Shown here: positions 36,093-49,000 of the stretch, in pieces
Position numbering within the stretch: position 1 is the stretch's first letter
How the letters are laid out: each line of letters starts with the position of its first letter
NCBI GenBank assembly: GCA_029379385.1
Contig: CM055618.1
Location: 12,162,134-12,226,133, forward strand
DNA length: 64,000 nt
Reading direction: 5' to 3'
Source: Quillaja saponaria
Lineage: Eukaryota; Streptophyta; Magnoliopsida; Fabales; Quillajaceae
Made by a program: the position numbers and the translations under genes
Notes under the pieces: generated by a model
Told to the model about the DNA's origin: nothing
What the model saw: only the letters and a program-made list of their open reading frames with translations
Database searches by the model: none

Positions 36093-37377
36093 GCTCGTCA
36101 GTTATTTTTCCAAAAGACAACCCCAAGCTCTGTATTCCAAGAAGATCATTCAGAAAGAAAAAGGAAAACAAGAGAAAAAAGCAACAGCTAAGTGCATACA
36201 AGATCAGTATCGATGACCAACCATTTGCGTTGATATCATTAAAATATGTGTACATCCTAGTACCTTCTATCAAAGCTTAACCTAGTTAAGAGTAGTAACC
36301 CACTAATAATAAGCCATAACAACAAAGTGATCAATTTTGCACAGAACAACTTGAGTATGAGATTGTGCACCTAGTTCTATGTTTTACTTCCCTACTTGGT
36401 CTTATATGGACATATTCTTAACGTAATTCATCAAATGTTTAGTCGGAATGGATTTGAAGGATGACAAAGGAAAAGAGGTAGAACAGATAATAATGATATA
36501 GCCTCATTTGGTATAAAAATGAAGGCACTAGGCAGGATTGAAGGTAAATAAGAAGATCCAGTTCTGCAGAGGGCCACAATGGGTAACTATCCTAACATTA
36601 GAAGAAATGGAAGGGTAGGGTTTCATGATCTTCATAAAAAATATTCTTAATTAATAGAAACCCATTAATCCAAGCTTTCAGTTCAACAAATAAAAATATC
36701 TTTAGTATGATAATAACTTCTCTAAATATCCCCGTGATATCTACATGACAATTGACAAGCATAAAGAATACAATGGTGAACCACCTCATTTCATTCAACA
36801 GAATAGGAAGCTCTCAATTATATAGCACCAACAAGTAAATTTAACTTTTGCACATAAAAAAACAAAATCAAAATTTTAAATGGAACCCAAATCCATATAA
36901 TTTCTTCTAATCCCTTCAGAGAGAGAAAGAGTTAGAGAGTCACTAACACAATCACAAACAAAAAGAAGAGAAATGTCTTTATCATACATACACTTCCAGA
37001 TCCAATTTTTTTGACATTGTAGTAAATTTAGAACAACAAATTATTCATCATCAGAAATTCACAAAAAAGATAGATAAAGAATGCATCAAATCAGCAACAC
37101 TGAAAACTATTAAAGGAACGAAATTTGACAACAGAATCATATGATCGAAACCCTAGATCGGAGCGGAAAAGCATAGATCTGTACCTTTGCTTGGATCAGA
37201 TCTGGAGGAAAGCTCTGGAGAAGAGTGTGACAGCAGCAGATAGTTGGACAAGAAGTGAGAGGGTGTGCGTTTTATTAATAGGCGGTGACTGTTTGATATT
37301 TTCATTTTCACAATTTAAATTTTAAAAAGAGTAAATTCTAATGAGCGATACTTTTCTTTTAAAATATTAATAACTCC

Positions 37378-37382
<5 letters not shown>

Positions 37383-37417
<35 letters not shown>
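37383..37417. repeat. (TA)n microsatellite
   Basis: An alternating TA run of about 35 bp, directly next to the foldback element that follows. Confidence 0.9.
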
Positions 37418-37418
<1 letters not shown>

Positions 37419-37421
<3 letters not shown>

Positions 37422-37542
37422 TAGTATGTGTATTACTAAATATTAATAAGAAACAAAAAATAAAAAATATAATTAATTTTATTTTGTCTCTTAGTATATT
37501 TATAATACACATAATAATATTTGTAATCTAAATAACACTACC
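37419..37542. mobile_element. MITE-like foldback element, relative of 4379-4509
   Basis: AGTATGTGTATTACTAAATA at the left pairs with the reverse complement of TATTTATAATACACATAA at the right, through arms of about 38 bp ending in AAGAAACAAAA/TTTTGTCTCTT. Its right terminus (reverse complement GTAGTGTTATTTAGATTACA) closely matches that of the element at 4379-4509, so both belong to one family. The target duplication is hidden by the TA repeat. Confidence 0.5.
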
Positions 37543-39794
37543 CTATATATATATATTTTACAAGATTAATAATTTTTAATTTTAAATGTCTTTCTAATAA
37601 GTCTTGTATATTAGACTTTTTATACTATCTCCAAATATTTAACATTTTTAGATTTCTAATGTAATCCTTCTAATAAAACTGAAAAAAAAAATCATATATT
37701 TTTCTTATTGATATATAAATATAAAATAATGATTTTGCATATTTTGTTTGATTTTATTTTATGTTATTTAAAATTTGAATTTATCGAATATTTGAACATA
37801 TTATATATTATTTTAGTTAAAATTATATAAACATGCATAATTGAAAGTAGATTCAATTCAAATTAAATAAATATTCAAAATTCAAAAATAATTAACTAAT
37901 TAAACAACGATTTCAGCTCAAATTATAATATAAATATGTACATATCAAATTTATATCAATTGACAATAAACATGCTTAGGTAATTGAATGTAACTCAACA
38001 ATTTGAGTTCAAATTATACAAATATGCATGGTTAAACGTAAACCCGTCCGAAGTGAAGACTTTTTGTTCAAATTACTTAAACATACATAATTAAAAGTGA
38101 CTCATTTGTTAATATGTCTACTTGACTTTAAATAACATATCATCGCAAGTTTTGTTCAAATTACTTAAACATGCACAATTAAAAGAAAAATAGTTAAATA
38201 GATAACGATTTCAATTAAAATTATATGACAATATATAATTAAAAAAAAATTGGTGAGTATATGACTGTTTGTATTCAAGTTATATAAACATGCATAAATG
38301 ATAATAAATCGACTAGTTATTAGACAATTTTAGTTTAAAGTATATAAAAATTCACAATTGAGAGTAATTCAGATCAGATGAGTATATGATAATTTCAAAT
38401 TATGTAAACATATCCCATTAATAGTACATCAGCTAGTATATGTTGATTTCAATTCAAATTACATAAAAGATGCCAATTGATAGGAATTGATCTGAAATTG
38501 AACGGTTTTGAAAAGAAAAAAGAAGAAGCTATTTCCAGGCCATCTTTTGCTTCTTTAAAGATTGACAGCTCTCGCATTTTGTTTTTTTTAATACCAAATC
38601 ATGCTCAAAACCTCAAATAACATATTTTTGTTGTCATTATATTTATTCAGTAACATAAAATTATTATTTTATCAAATGAATTGTATAAACTTTTATTGTC
38701 TTAAATCCTATCCACCATAGAAACATATTTCAACACTGGCCAGTCCAATCAATCCAATGGTATCATATTATATGCCCACTTTAGAAGTTCCAGAAGAGGT
38801 GTGGAATGATAAGTATGGCTCTTCACTATTGTAGCAGTCAAGTGTCACCTCTACAAAAGGAGCATGAATGTATTCTATTCTATCTATCTAGATTATGACT
38901 TCAAATCAAGTAATTATACAAGAAAAGTAGCTCTAACCCTTTAAAGAATGAACATATAATCTGCAAAATGAAACTCTGAAGGTGGGTTCCAAATGTTCAG
39001 TTTACAATTTTTGTGTTTCAGTGCTGTGTGATGGATATTTTAGTGGAGGACTGAAGACTTTACGTAGGCCTTGTAAGGTTTGCTGTGAAATTTTATGATT
39101 TTCAGACTACTGCTGCAGCTCTTGGCTATTTAACTTATTTGGCAAGTCAATGATTTCACCCAATGACTAATGAGAGAGGGACAAAAAAATGGGCTTGCCT
39201 TTTCATATACTATTAAGGACTACTACATTGCTATCACAGTCATCTAACAACAAAAACGTGAACCCATACAACATTTTTTTTACTTTGTTACAATATAGAT
39301 TCCTAGTTTTATTGTCATTGAGTAAGCAAAACAGTCTAAACATAGGCTTTTAGAAGACTATAATTCATGCTTCAGATACAGTATTACCACTTTTCCAGTT
39401 TTATTATTCTTCATCAATTTACAGACGAGAAAAGATCCACATGTACATATACTCAATTGTTATATAAAGTGTAGTTTACACAGATACATGTGAAAATATA
39501 TAATTACAAACTGAAAAAAAATAAAAAATTATGGTTGTCTTGGAGACTCACAAAGTGGCAATTCCAATTCTATACGTGATCTAATTAAATTTGAATTTGT
39601 CTGCCTACCAAGGCCACCATAATATGCATGCTGCAGGATTTTCTTTCATGCTTGGTGGAATCTGTGATATCTCCACTGATCAAACAAATATAGATGTCTT
39701 ATATAAATAAGGAGTTTAGAACTTTTATACAAGGGAAGAATTATATACAAGTAACAACACATTCTTACTCTTCAAACCCTATAATGATACCTCT

Positions 39795-40040
39795 TGTTAA
39801 ATATATAACTGATGTTATAATTAGGTAACCACTGCTTCTCAACCCTTTACCGGGTCAGTTTTGTTTCCTTATTATGTGCAATTGAGTTTCTTGTACTCTA
39901 CACAATCTTATAGTATAAATATATTGTCTTGGTGTGAGAAATTCTCAACCAATTAACTGAAATACTTTGGGTCTCTCTCTTCTTTTACAAAACCCATGTT
40001 AAACTTAGCAGGTATCATGGAGTATTCTAAGTGCTAGATA
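39795..40040. repeat. Possible solo/truncated LTR with decayed primer site
   Basis: TGTTAAATATATAACTG near 39795 begins like a copia LTR, GTATAAATATAT near 39913 could be its TATA box, and AGGTATCATGGAG near 40010 resembles a damaged TGGTATCAGAGC primer-binding site. No second LTR or coding region is visible, so this is only suggestive. Confidence 0.25.
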
Positions 40041-40639
40041 AAGGATTCTCAATTGGTGAGAGTTTTGAAAGGGGATAAACCCACCTTGAGGCTAACCGAG
40101 GGCCTTGTGAGGAGCCTCTAAGGAAGGGCTCAAGTAGTCTCAACAAGAATATCCTTTCTAGGACATCGTCGGTATTGGTTCCATGGCCAGTAGAGGCTCC
40201 TGGTTATTCCCAGGGAGGACTTCTGCAGATGGTGGCCCTCCCCTACCTCCATCTTTCTTTCCCCAAGCAAAAGAAAACTTTCTGCATTTTTAAGAAATCA
40301 GATAAGATATTCTCAATGTCAAAATGAAAAACACCTCCCTATCCAATATGTATGAGATAAAAGTCTGGGTATGGGAAAATGTACTTTAAAGTAGACTATA
40401 ATCATAAGCCAAGGGGGAAAAGTTGAAGAGTATATGATATTACATTTTGATGAAAATGTAAATTTGAATGCTTGCACTAGCCCAGAACCAAATCCAAGAG
40501 AGGATTAAACTTGAAGATTCTATAAAAGATATGATGAACAAACAAGAGATTCAAGCTAATACACTTGATTAACCCATCTAGACAAAATCATGCACATATA
40601 TCAAAATAATTAGCTGTTTAGATCAGTATGATCAGAAAT

Positions 40640-42336
40640 TTATTTTTGCATGGTATAATATTGAGAAACCAGCTCAGTCAGCCATTGGTAGTCAATTCTT
40701 GTTAAGTTGCGGATGTACTTGTGACTAGTTTGGACCAGTTCACCAAGTATTATGCATTCTGCTTTTTGCTGGAATAAAACAGAAGGAGGGTGGATCTGCA
40801 CCACCTGATCACTTGCCAAAGCCCTGTCATATAATTAGGTAAATAAGATTGTAATTGTAAACTTATAAAAGAAGCATTTTATAATTAATAAATAAAACAA
40901 AGGAAAAATTATTAATCTGTGTCTTTGAGCTCATTCAGTTCAGGAGAATTGAAAGTTCAAGGATGAAACTGACTGAATACAACATTCAGTAACAAAATTG
41001 AAACCTGGTTCAAACTTTAGGGATATAGAGAGTGATTCTACCTTAAACAAATATATGATGATTGCAAGTGATTGCAAGTGAAGGTAAATTATGATGGCAA
41101 TCAAACTATACTAGCAGTATCAAAATATTAAATGTTAGCCTCATAGAAAGAAAAGCATTAACAGCAGTGGCAGGCACCTTGAATTCCTTGACTTGACACC
41201 TAGGAAGTTCAAAATTCAAATAGAAGTAAACAAATACCTATATGTTCCCTCAGGCTGCTTCACAGCTGCATTGAGAAAAAAGGAAGCGGCAAGTCATATA
41301 CGACAGTGAAGCATGTCACCTCCACAGGAAGCAACAAAAAGACTCCTTTGTTCAACGTGGCCACGAATTTGGCTGCGAAAACTACCTAAGGATGTAAGGA
41401 TTCATATCTTCTACAAACCCATCATAAATCATGTATCTTCTAAACAGTTGGCTTTAAAGACATAGGAGATGTCTCATGTTTGAAATCAAATCCCTGTTTG
41501 GTTAAGCTTTTGGTCTACCTTTTCACATCTCAGGGCACCATTGGGACAACTAACCAAACAGTCTTCTAGCTTTTTCTACAACCACTTTTCATAAAGCTCT
41601 ACTTGTATAGTTTATTTTTCTATAGCTACTTTTCTAACAGCTAAATCAAACTGCACCCAAATATAGGAACATGCATAAAATCTGACAAACTTACCAGTGA
41701 ATGTCATGAGCACACCTGAGGGAACTGCAAATTAGCCATTTTCTGAAAACTTTATCATTTTTTTCTTTAAAAACTGCCATCAGCAGATTACATCGAACCA
41801 TATAATGAAAAAGATTTTTTCATATGTAACTATTAATTCTAAGATTTAAAAAAAACTATAAACAATGTTTAGGACTCATATAAACTTGCTTATATGGAAA
41901 ACATATAAAAACAGGAGAGCATATCAGTTTCAAATCTTTTTTAAAGTCTAGAAGAGAAAAGGAAAACGAGCAATTAAGTACATCTACAGGAAATTGCCGC
42001 CCTTGGACATGAAAAGCTTTTGTACCACCAAAGTACTGAGAGAAAAACCAAGCATCCAAGCTTGCAGACATGATAATAATTTTCAAAGGAGAATATTTTC
42101 AGCCATGACATTTTTTGAGAAAACTGATGCACTGATCACCATTTTCTTGATCCAAAAAAGGAACAATGTTCACCTTCTTGCTTTCAATATTAAGGCCATC
42201 ATTGACAGAATTAAACCTAGCAAGTTGGACATTTTTCAGCAATCCCAGCAACACATCAGTGTGGACAATTCTCTCATGAGCTTCACCAATAATTATGACA
42301 GAATACCTGGAACGAGATGGATCCAACAATGCTTCC
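40640..42336 (-). pseudogene. Decayed DEAH-box RNA helicase, exons partly retained
   Basis: Three exon remnants with intact-looking splice borders lie in order on the minus strand. 41982-42336 reads [16 protein letters not shown] then GEAHER (family DEAHER, so the catalytic Asp is lost), [25 protein letters not shown], a stop, then LKIIIMSASLDA and VQGRQFPVDV. 41238-41385 reads IRGHVEQ, VASCGGDMLH, a stop, then LAASFFLNAAVKQPEGTYR. 40640-40823 reads ALASDQVVQIHPPSVLF, CIILGELVQT, RNLTRIDYQWLTEL and ends with a stop. These are the end of RecA1 and the C-terminal OB-fold part. The Walker A exon and all of RecA2 are absent. Retained introns show it came from a genomic copy or a gene decaying in place, not from a processed mRNA. 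The close functional family (DHX33/DHX40-like) is uncertain. Confidence 0.85.
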
Positions 42337-43045
42337 CTGTAAGCACATTTACGTTCATATTAGTTCCCCTTAATAGAAAACTGAATTTTAACCCCACCAC
42401 CCCCCCCCCCCCCATAAAGAGAACAAAATAGCAAACTGAAGTCTTACGACTCTGGATTAAAAACAGAGTTGAAATGCATACTTACACTGTAAGTCTGTAG
42501 ATTCACCAATCCTTCAGTCCAATTGATTTCCAATTTCCACTACAAGAAGACCAGCACACCTATTTTTGTCTCTACCTAATGTACTTTCCCAAGGACTCCT
42601 AATATTAACCTATTACTACTGACTGGAAAAGAAAAAAAAAGGAAAAAGAAATTACAAGAACAATTTTGCCCGAATTTAATTGATACCATCATACAATATC
42701 TTCCCCGTCAAAAGGGAAAGTCTTTGATATTCAGAACACCAAGATCCTCGTAATACTGTTTAGCTGTTACTCACTAAACTAATATAATGGCAAAGACTAT
42801 CCAGAGAGATGCATCAGCCGGACAGCAACTTGCATATGAAAATAAAACTAGAGAATTATCCTAAAAAAAGACACAACAATAACAGCAAACATATGACTCC
42901 AACTTTAACTGAAGGTATAGAATAGAAAATATTTACTCTCCAATGTCCCCTAACCATTTCAACAGATACATATTAATAACATGCAAGAAAAAACACGAAG
43001 GCATAATATCATCACCATAAATAGTGCACTGCTTTAACAAATACT
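42337..43045. other. Spacer between helicase pseudogene and CDC48B 3' end
   Basis: Contains a C homopolymer (about 42401-42413) and no recognised exon; it should include the CDC48B 3' UTR. I looked here for the missing helicase Walker A exon and did not find it. Confidence 0.65.
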
Positions 43046-46000
43046 TCAGGTGGTGGCCAGACCATGCTGGGCTTGTTCTCTATGCATAATAAAATATTTC
43101 GTAGCAGCAAGCAATATGAAGCTGAAAATTCCAATTTTAACTGAAGATATAGAACCTAAACTACTCTTTTTGTATTTCCTATCATCTTTGGCACTAAATT
43201 CTAACTTGCCATGTGCCAAGGACGACGGAGTCTTCATAAATGATGAGTATGAATCGACTTCCTCCCTTGTTAATGCTGGTTTTAAAGAATTCTTCACAGT
43301 CTGGAAATGACGATCACACACAACAGTGGCAGATATATCTTCCCTCAGAGCTACAATTCCAGCTTCCCTGCACAGGCCCTCTAGTTCGGCTCCTGTGAAA
43401 AGTTCAGTATCTTCTGCTATTTTTCTGAGATCTACACCATTACTTATTTTCATGTTACGTGTATGAACATGGAGTATCTCATACCGAGCTTCCAAATCAG
43501 GCGGTGGAACATAGAGTACCTGCAATGTCATAAAATTGACTAGAGTGAGAACATATTTCATATTTTACTCAACTCAATTCAACTAAACCTTATTCTCTAC
43601 CATTTGAAATATTTCCTCCGACACCCGTCTGTTGGTGCATGTGTTATACTAATGTTAAAGTCAAAAATACACGGCCAGTGGACTTTTAACCAGTGATCTC
43701 ATCATCCATTTTTATTCTCAAGTAGGGCAGAGGTGTCATTAGTTGATCATAATGATTTGAGTTGTGCCATCATTATAAAAAGAAATGAGGAAAAAAAAAA
43801 AGAATTAAGCAAATTTGTATATGGATGACGGAAAATAATATGAATCATAGACCGTACACTATGTTAAGAGAGACCAGCCTAATACTACAGCTGTTTCAAT
43901 AGTCTGACTCTCACTACAGAAGGAACTTCAGGATATAACAAAAACACAAAAGAACATAGGAAACATCTCAATCGCATGTCTGCAGTATATACTACTCACC
44001 AGATCAAAGCGTCCAGGACGCATTAGCGCAGCATCAATTGCATGAGGGCGATTTGTAGCAGCTAAAACAAGAATTCCCTGCAAACAATTAAGCAACTAAT
44101 GTAAGAAAGAAACCAGATTCTATATCCAATCTCTTAAAGTTTTGTTTATCTGGTAGAAAATTATTTATCAGACCTAATGCTTACTTTAGCCTCTTCTAGA
44201 CCATCCATCTCAGTTAGCAAAGTGGACAGAAGCCTTTCTCCAACTGCAACATTGCTGCTTGAACTCCCACCACTGCAATTATTTGGAAGTATATCACAAA
44301 TTTTTATGTGTCTATTTGACTTTGTATATATCTATTCCGCTATACCTAAAATACCAGGAAACATCCTGGTTCCTGGCGTACAAGCTATGATAATGTTCTT
44401 ATTTATGAAAGTCACTTATCATAAGAAAAAAATAGAGAGAAAAAGGATTAAGGCAATATTGAAGCACCAACTCCCAGTGCCCCAATATTGAAATTCAAAT
44501 GTCACCGTACCTATTCTTTTGGTTTCAATTCTTTTTTCTTTTCTAAACTTGGAACATCACTATTTAGTAAACGAGTTAGAGATTTATTTTTCTGCCAAAC
44601 AACAACGGTTTAGAATTCCATTAAGATCCTTAAACTGAGGAACAAATCGTTAATCTGCAGTTGAAGCCTTGAAAGTTAAGCCAAACACCTAATTCAAGTT
44701 GGCTAATAAGGTATAGAGGATGGCAAGTATGATACTGAAAACCTAAGTGACCTCATCATTTCTTTTCCCCCAATGATAATGATTTTCCCAACTTGATATA
44801 TGCCAGCGATTAACAATTGTCACAAGGAAAACCTACAAACCTTGGGGAATTTAGGGTTTAAACTAAAATTTGACATAATAAGTGAATGGAAATAGATAAA
44901 AGCCCTTGGGGAAAACAAGATAATCCAAATCCCTTGATTTCTAAAATTCAGTAGAATAATTCCTTCAAGATCTTATATATGCAAAACAAAATTAACAACT
45001 GCGACTTTAAGTTTCAATGATGAAATTTTAAATATAAATATAAAATAATAATAATTTAAAAGAGCACCAAAACCCTGTGAGACCAACATAAAAATAAATC
45101 GGTGCATTGAAACTTGCAGGTATGCATGTCCATTATCGAGAGTTCACTATTTATATTCTTAACTTCTTCATAGACATGTTATGGTCTGGTTACTGAAGTC
45201 AATCCTTTGCTTGATTCCTATAATCACGTATGATGTACCACATATTATTGACAAGCAGGCATACAGCTATGATAGTTTTACAATGTGCAACAGGGAAAAG
45301 AATTTGAACTAGTTTGATCAGGCATTTATGAGCTCTAATTCAAGAAACCAAACCAACTTACCATAACTTGCACAAAAGACTAGTCATTCCTAGCACATAT
45401 TTGATATTTCCATATACCTACTGAGAAGAAACAACTACTAACCGTTTTGCAGCGACCACATCAGCCTCATCAAAGAATATGATGCTGGGAGCTGCAAGCC
45501 GAGCTCTCTGAAATGTATTTCGCAGCAAAGCTTCTCCTTCTCCAACATACATCGAATATAGTTCTGCGCCACTGATTTAGCAACCATGAAATTATAAGGT
45601 AAAAACCTTTAGATAGAATTAAATCACAAGCTCAACAGACATAATTGTAATTGTTAGAATGTAAATATAGGCAGCTTAATTTGTGGGTCAAATTTCTTTA
45701 TATATAGTTTCCTTCCTTATTTATAGTTTCCTTATTTCTGTGTAACTTCTATTACGTATTTGGTTGATATTTAGTCTAGATTCACTATGTTAGGTTAAAT
45801 ACTTTAGCCTATAAATAGAGGCTCCCTCTTATATATTGAAAATCATCTGAATATACATTCTTCTTATATTCAACATGGTATCAGAGCTTAGGGAGAAAAA
45901 ACCCTAATTTTTATCTTTCGCAGAAAAAAAATCCTAATTTTTATTTTCCGCTGTGTTTCATTCCAGCGTGTATCTCTATTGCTGCGTTTCATTCCAGCAG

Positions 46001-49000
46001 TACGATTATTGTTCATCGGGGGTACTGTTCATCAGTATGTCTACCTCTGAAAAATCTGAAATTGGTATGTCAAAACCCAGTACTTTTACCTCTGTGTTTT
46101 CTAGATCCCCTGTTATTACTATAACTAACATTGTTCAATCAGCCAATTCAATTGAAGTTTCACCATCTAAAGACAAGCCTATTAATGTCTCATTATCAGC
46201 TACTGAATATGATAAGTTCCTACAGTATCAAGCTACCAAGCAATCTTCTCATGGTAATTCTGTCGCTTGCCTCTCTCAGACCCCTTCTGACACTTGGATT
46301 TTTGCTTCTGGTGCCTCTGATCACAAATCTGGTAATCCCAAACTTTTTTCTAGTATTAGTAATCCATCATCACTTTCCACTCTCACTATAGCTAATAGCT
46401 CCACAACCATTACTAAAGGTATAGGTCAAGCTACACCATTATCTTCTTTGCCTTTAGAATCTGTGTTTTATGTCCCTGAATGTTCATTCAGCCTGATTTC
46501 TAATAGTCAATTGACTCGTTCTCTCAATTGTTCTGTCACTTTCATTGATGATTCTTTTACTATACAAGACCAACGTACGGGACGAACGATTGGCACAAGG
46601 CGTGAGTCACAGGGCCTCTACCATCTTACCACACTACCTACATCTTCAGTGGCTTGCTCTACAGATATATCACATATTCTCATTCACAGTCGATTGGGTC
46701 ATCCTAGTTTATCTAAGCTTCAGAAGATGGTTCCTCGTTTGTCATCTCTGTAATTTTTAAATTGTGAATCGTGTCAGCTTGGCAAGCACACACGTGCTTC
46801 GTTTCCAAAACATAGTCGTTTTAGAGCAGAGTCTCCTTTTCATCTTGTTCATACTGATGTTTGGGGTCCTAGTTATGTTAGTTCATCTTTGGGATTTTAG
46901 TATTTCGTAACATTTATTGATGACTATTCTCGTTGCACGTGGTTATTTTTAATGAAAAATTGTTCTGAATTATTTTCTATATTCCAACAGTTTTGTGCTG
47001 AAATTAAAACACAATTTGGTGTTTCTATTCGTATTTTGCGTAGTGATAATGCACGTGAATATTTTTCTACATCATTTCAGCACTTTATGACATCTCAAGA
47101 TATGTTGCATCAATCATCTTGTTTTCACACCCCTCAACAAAATAGAGTTGCTGAGCGCAAAAACAGACATTTAATTGAAACAGCTCGCACTCTATTACTT
47201 CATGGTCATGTTCCATTTCGGTTTGAGGGTGATGTTGTATTTACTGCATGCTACCTTATTAATCGCATGTCATCTTCTACATTGTATATCAAAATTCCAT
47301 ATTCTATCATCTTTCCTAATCATCCCTTATATTCACTTCCGCTTCATATCTTTGGTTGCATTTGTTTTGTTTATGATCTAACACCTAGACAGGATAAACT
47401 CTCCTCTAAATCATTTAAGTGCATCTTCTTGGGTTATTCTCGCCTTCAAAAAGAGTAAAAATGTTACTGTCCAGATAAGAATTGTTACTTTATCTCCACT
47501 AATGTTACATTTTTTGAAGAATCTTCATTCTTTTCCTCGACTATTCACGAGTCACCTTCTATCTCTGAGGCTCTTCCGGTTCCTTATCTTAGACCAAATG
47601 ACTATGTATCATCTGCACCACTACCTGATCTTCCAGCAGACATTGTTGATGTACTTGATGACTGACCTTCTGTCCCAACACCTTCCCGTGCTTCAGATCC
47701 TGCTTCACCACCTATTTTACGAAGAGGTACTTGTTCAACTCGTAATCCTTATCCTATTTATACTTTTTTGAGTTATCACCATTTATCTTCATCCTATTAT
47801 GCATTTGCCTCCTCTTTGTCTTCTATTTCTGTTCCAAAGTCCACCAGTGATGCTCTTGCTCATCCCGGGTGGCGGCAGGCTATGATTGATGAAATGAACG
47901 CCTTACATACTAATGGTACTTGAGAACTGGTCTCTTTACCTTCTGAAAAATCCACTGTTGGCTGTAAATGGGTATACAACATAAAAGTTCATCCTGATGG
48001 TTTTGTTGATCGCTTAAAGGCTAGGTTTGTAGCAAAAGGCTACACTCAGGTCTATGGTGTGGATTATTCAGAAACTTTCTCTCCCGTAGCTAAAATTACA
48101 TCTGCCAGGGTATTTATATCTCTAGCTGCTATTTTTGATTGGCCACTCTATCAATTGGACATCAAAAATACTTTCTTACATGGTGACCTTGATGAAGAAG
48201 TCTTTATGGAGCAACCACCTGGTTTTATTGCTCAGGGGGAGTCCGGTATGGTGTGTCAATTGAAAAAGTCTCTATATGGCTTAAAGCAATCTCCTAGAGC
48301 TTGGTTTGGTAGATTCAATGAAGTTGTTCTTAGTTTTGGCCCTCAGAGGTGTACTGTTAATCACTCAGTTTTCTATAAACAAACACCTAATGGCATAATT
48401 CTTTTAATTGTATATGTGGATGCTATTGTGATTACAAGTGATGATAATCATGGGATTCAGCAATTGAAATCATTCCTACAGTCTAAGTTTCAAACTAAAG
48501 ACTTAGGACAGCTAAAATACTTCTTGGGCATTGAGGTTGCAAGATCACAATTGGGTATTTGTCTTTCTCAAAGAAAGTATTGTCAGGATGTTTTGAGTGA
48601 TATAGGTATGTTGGATTCCAAACCTGTAGATACTCCTATGGATCCCAACACTAAACTTGTACCAGATAAAGGGGAGTTACTGACTAATCCTGAGCAATAT
48701 AGACGTCTTGTTGGTAAGTTGAATTATCTCACAGTCACTAAACTAGATATTGCTTTTGCAATTAGTATGGTTAACCAATTTCTTTCTCAGCCTCGAACAT
48801 CTCATTGAAATGCTGTTATTCGTATCCTAAGATACCTTAAAACTGCACCAGGAAATGGATTATCATATAAGAATCATGGGCACACTCTAGTTCGAGGACA
48901 TGGTCGTGGTCATACATTAGTCCATAAACATAATTCTACTCCAATTCAAGGTTATAGCGATGCTGATTAGGCAGGCTCTCAATTTGACAGAAGATCCACT

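Larger units (their letters stand above)
36093..40639. other. Spacer upstream of SPIRAL1-like gene
   Basis: 36093-37270 holds the 5' leader intron and probable 5' UTR exon (about 37185-37270) of the SPIRAL1-like gene; TATTAATAA near 37275 on the minus strand could be its TATA box. 37383-37417 is a TA microsatellite and 37419-37542 a foldback element. 37550-38500 is AT-rich with recurrent words such as TTCAAATTA and AAACATGCATAAT. About 39795-40040 has weak LTR-like structure. No gene was recognised. Confidence 0.6.

Noticed and set aside
40080..40270. GC-richer stretch that might be a coding or LINE fragment
   Set aside because: All frames contain stops and no motif could be named.
41460..41660. 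Possible MITE starting CCTGTTTGGTTAAGC and ending AAATCAAACTGCACC
   Set aside because: The termini look like common plant MITE ends, but no convincing target duplication was found.
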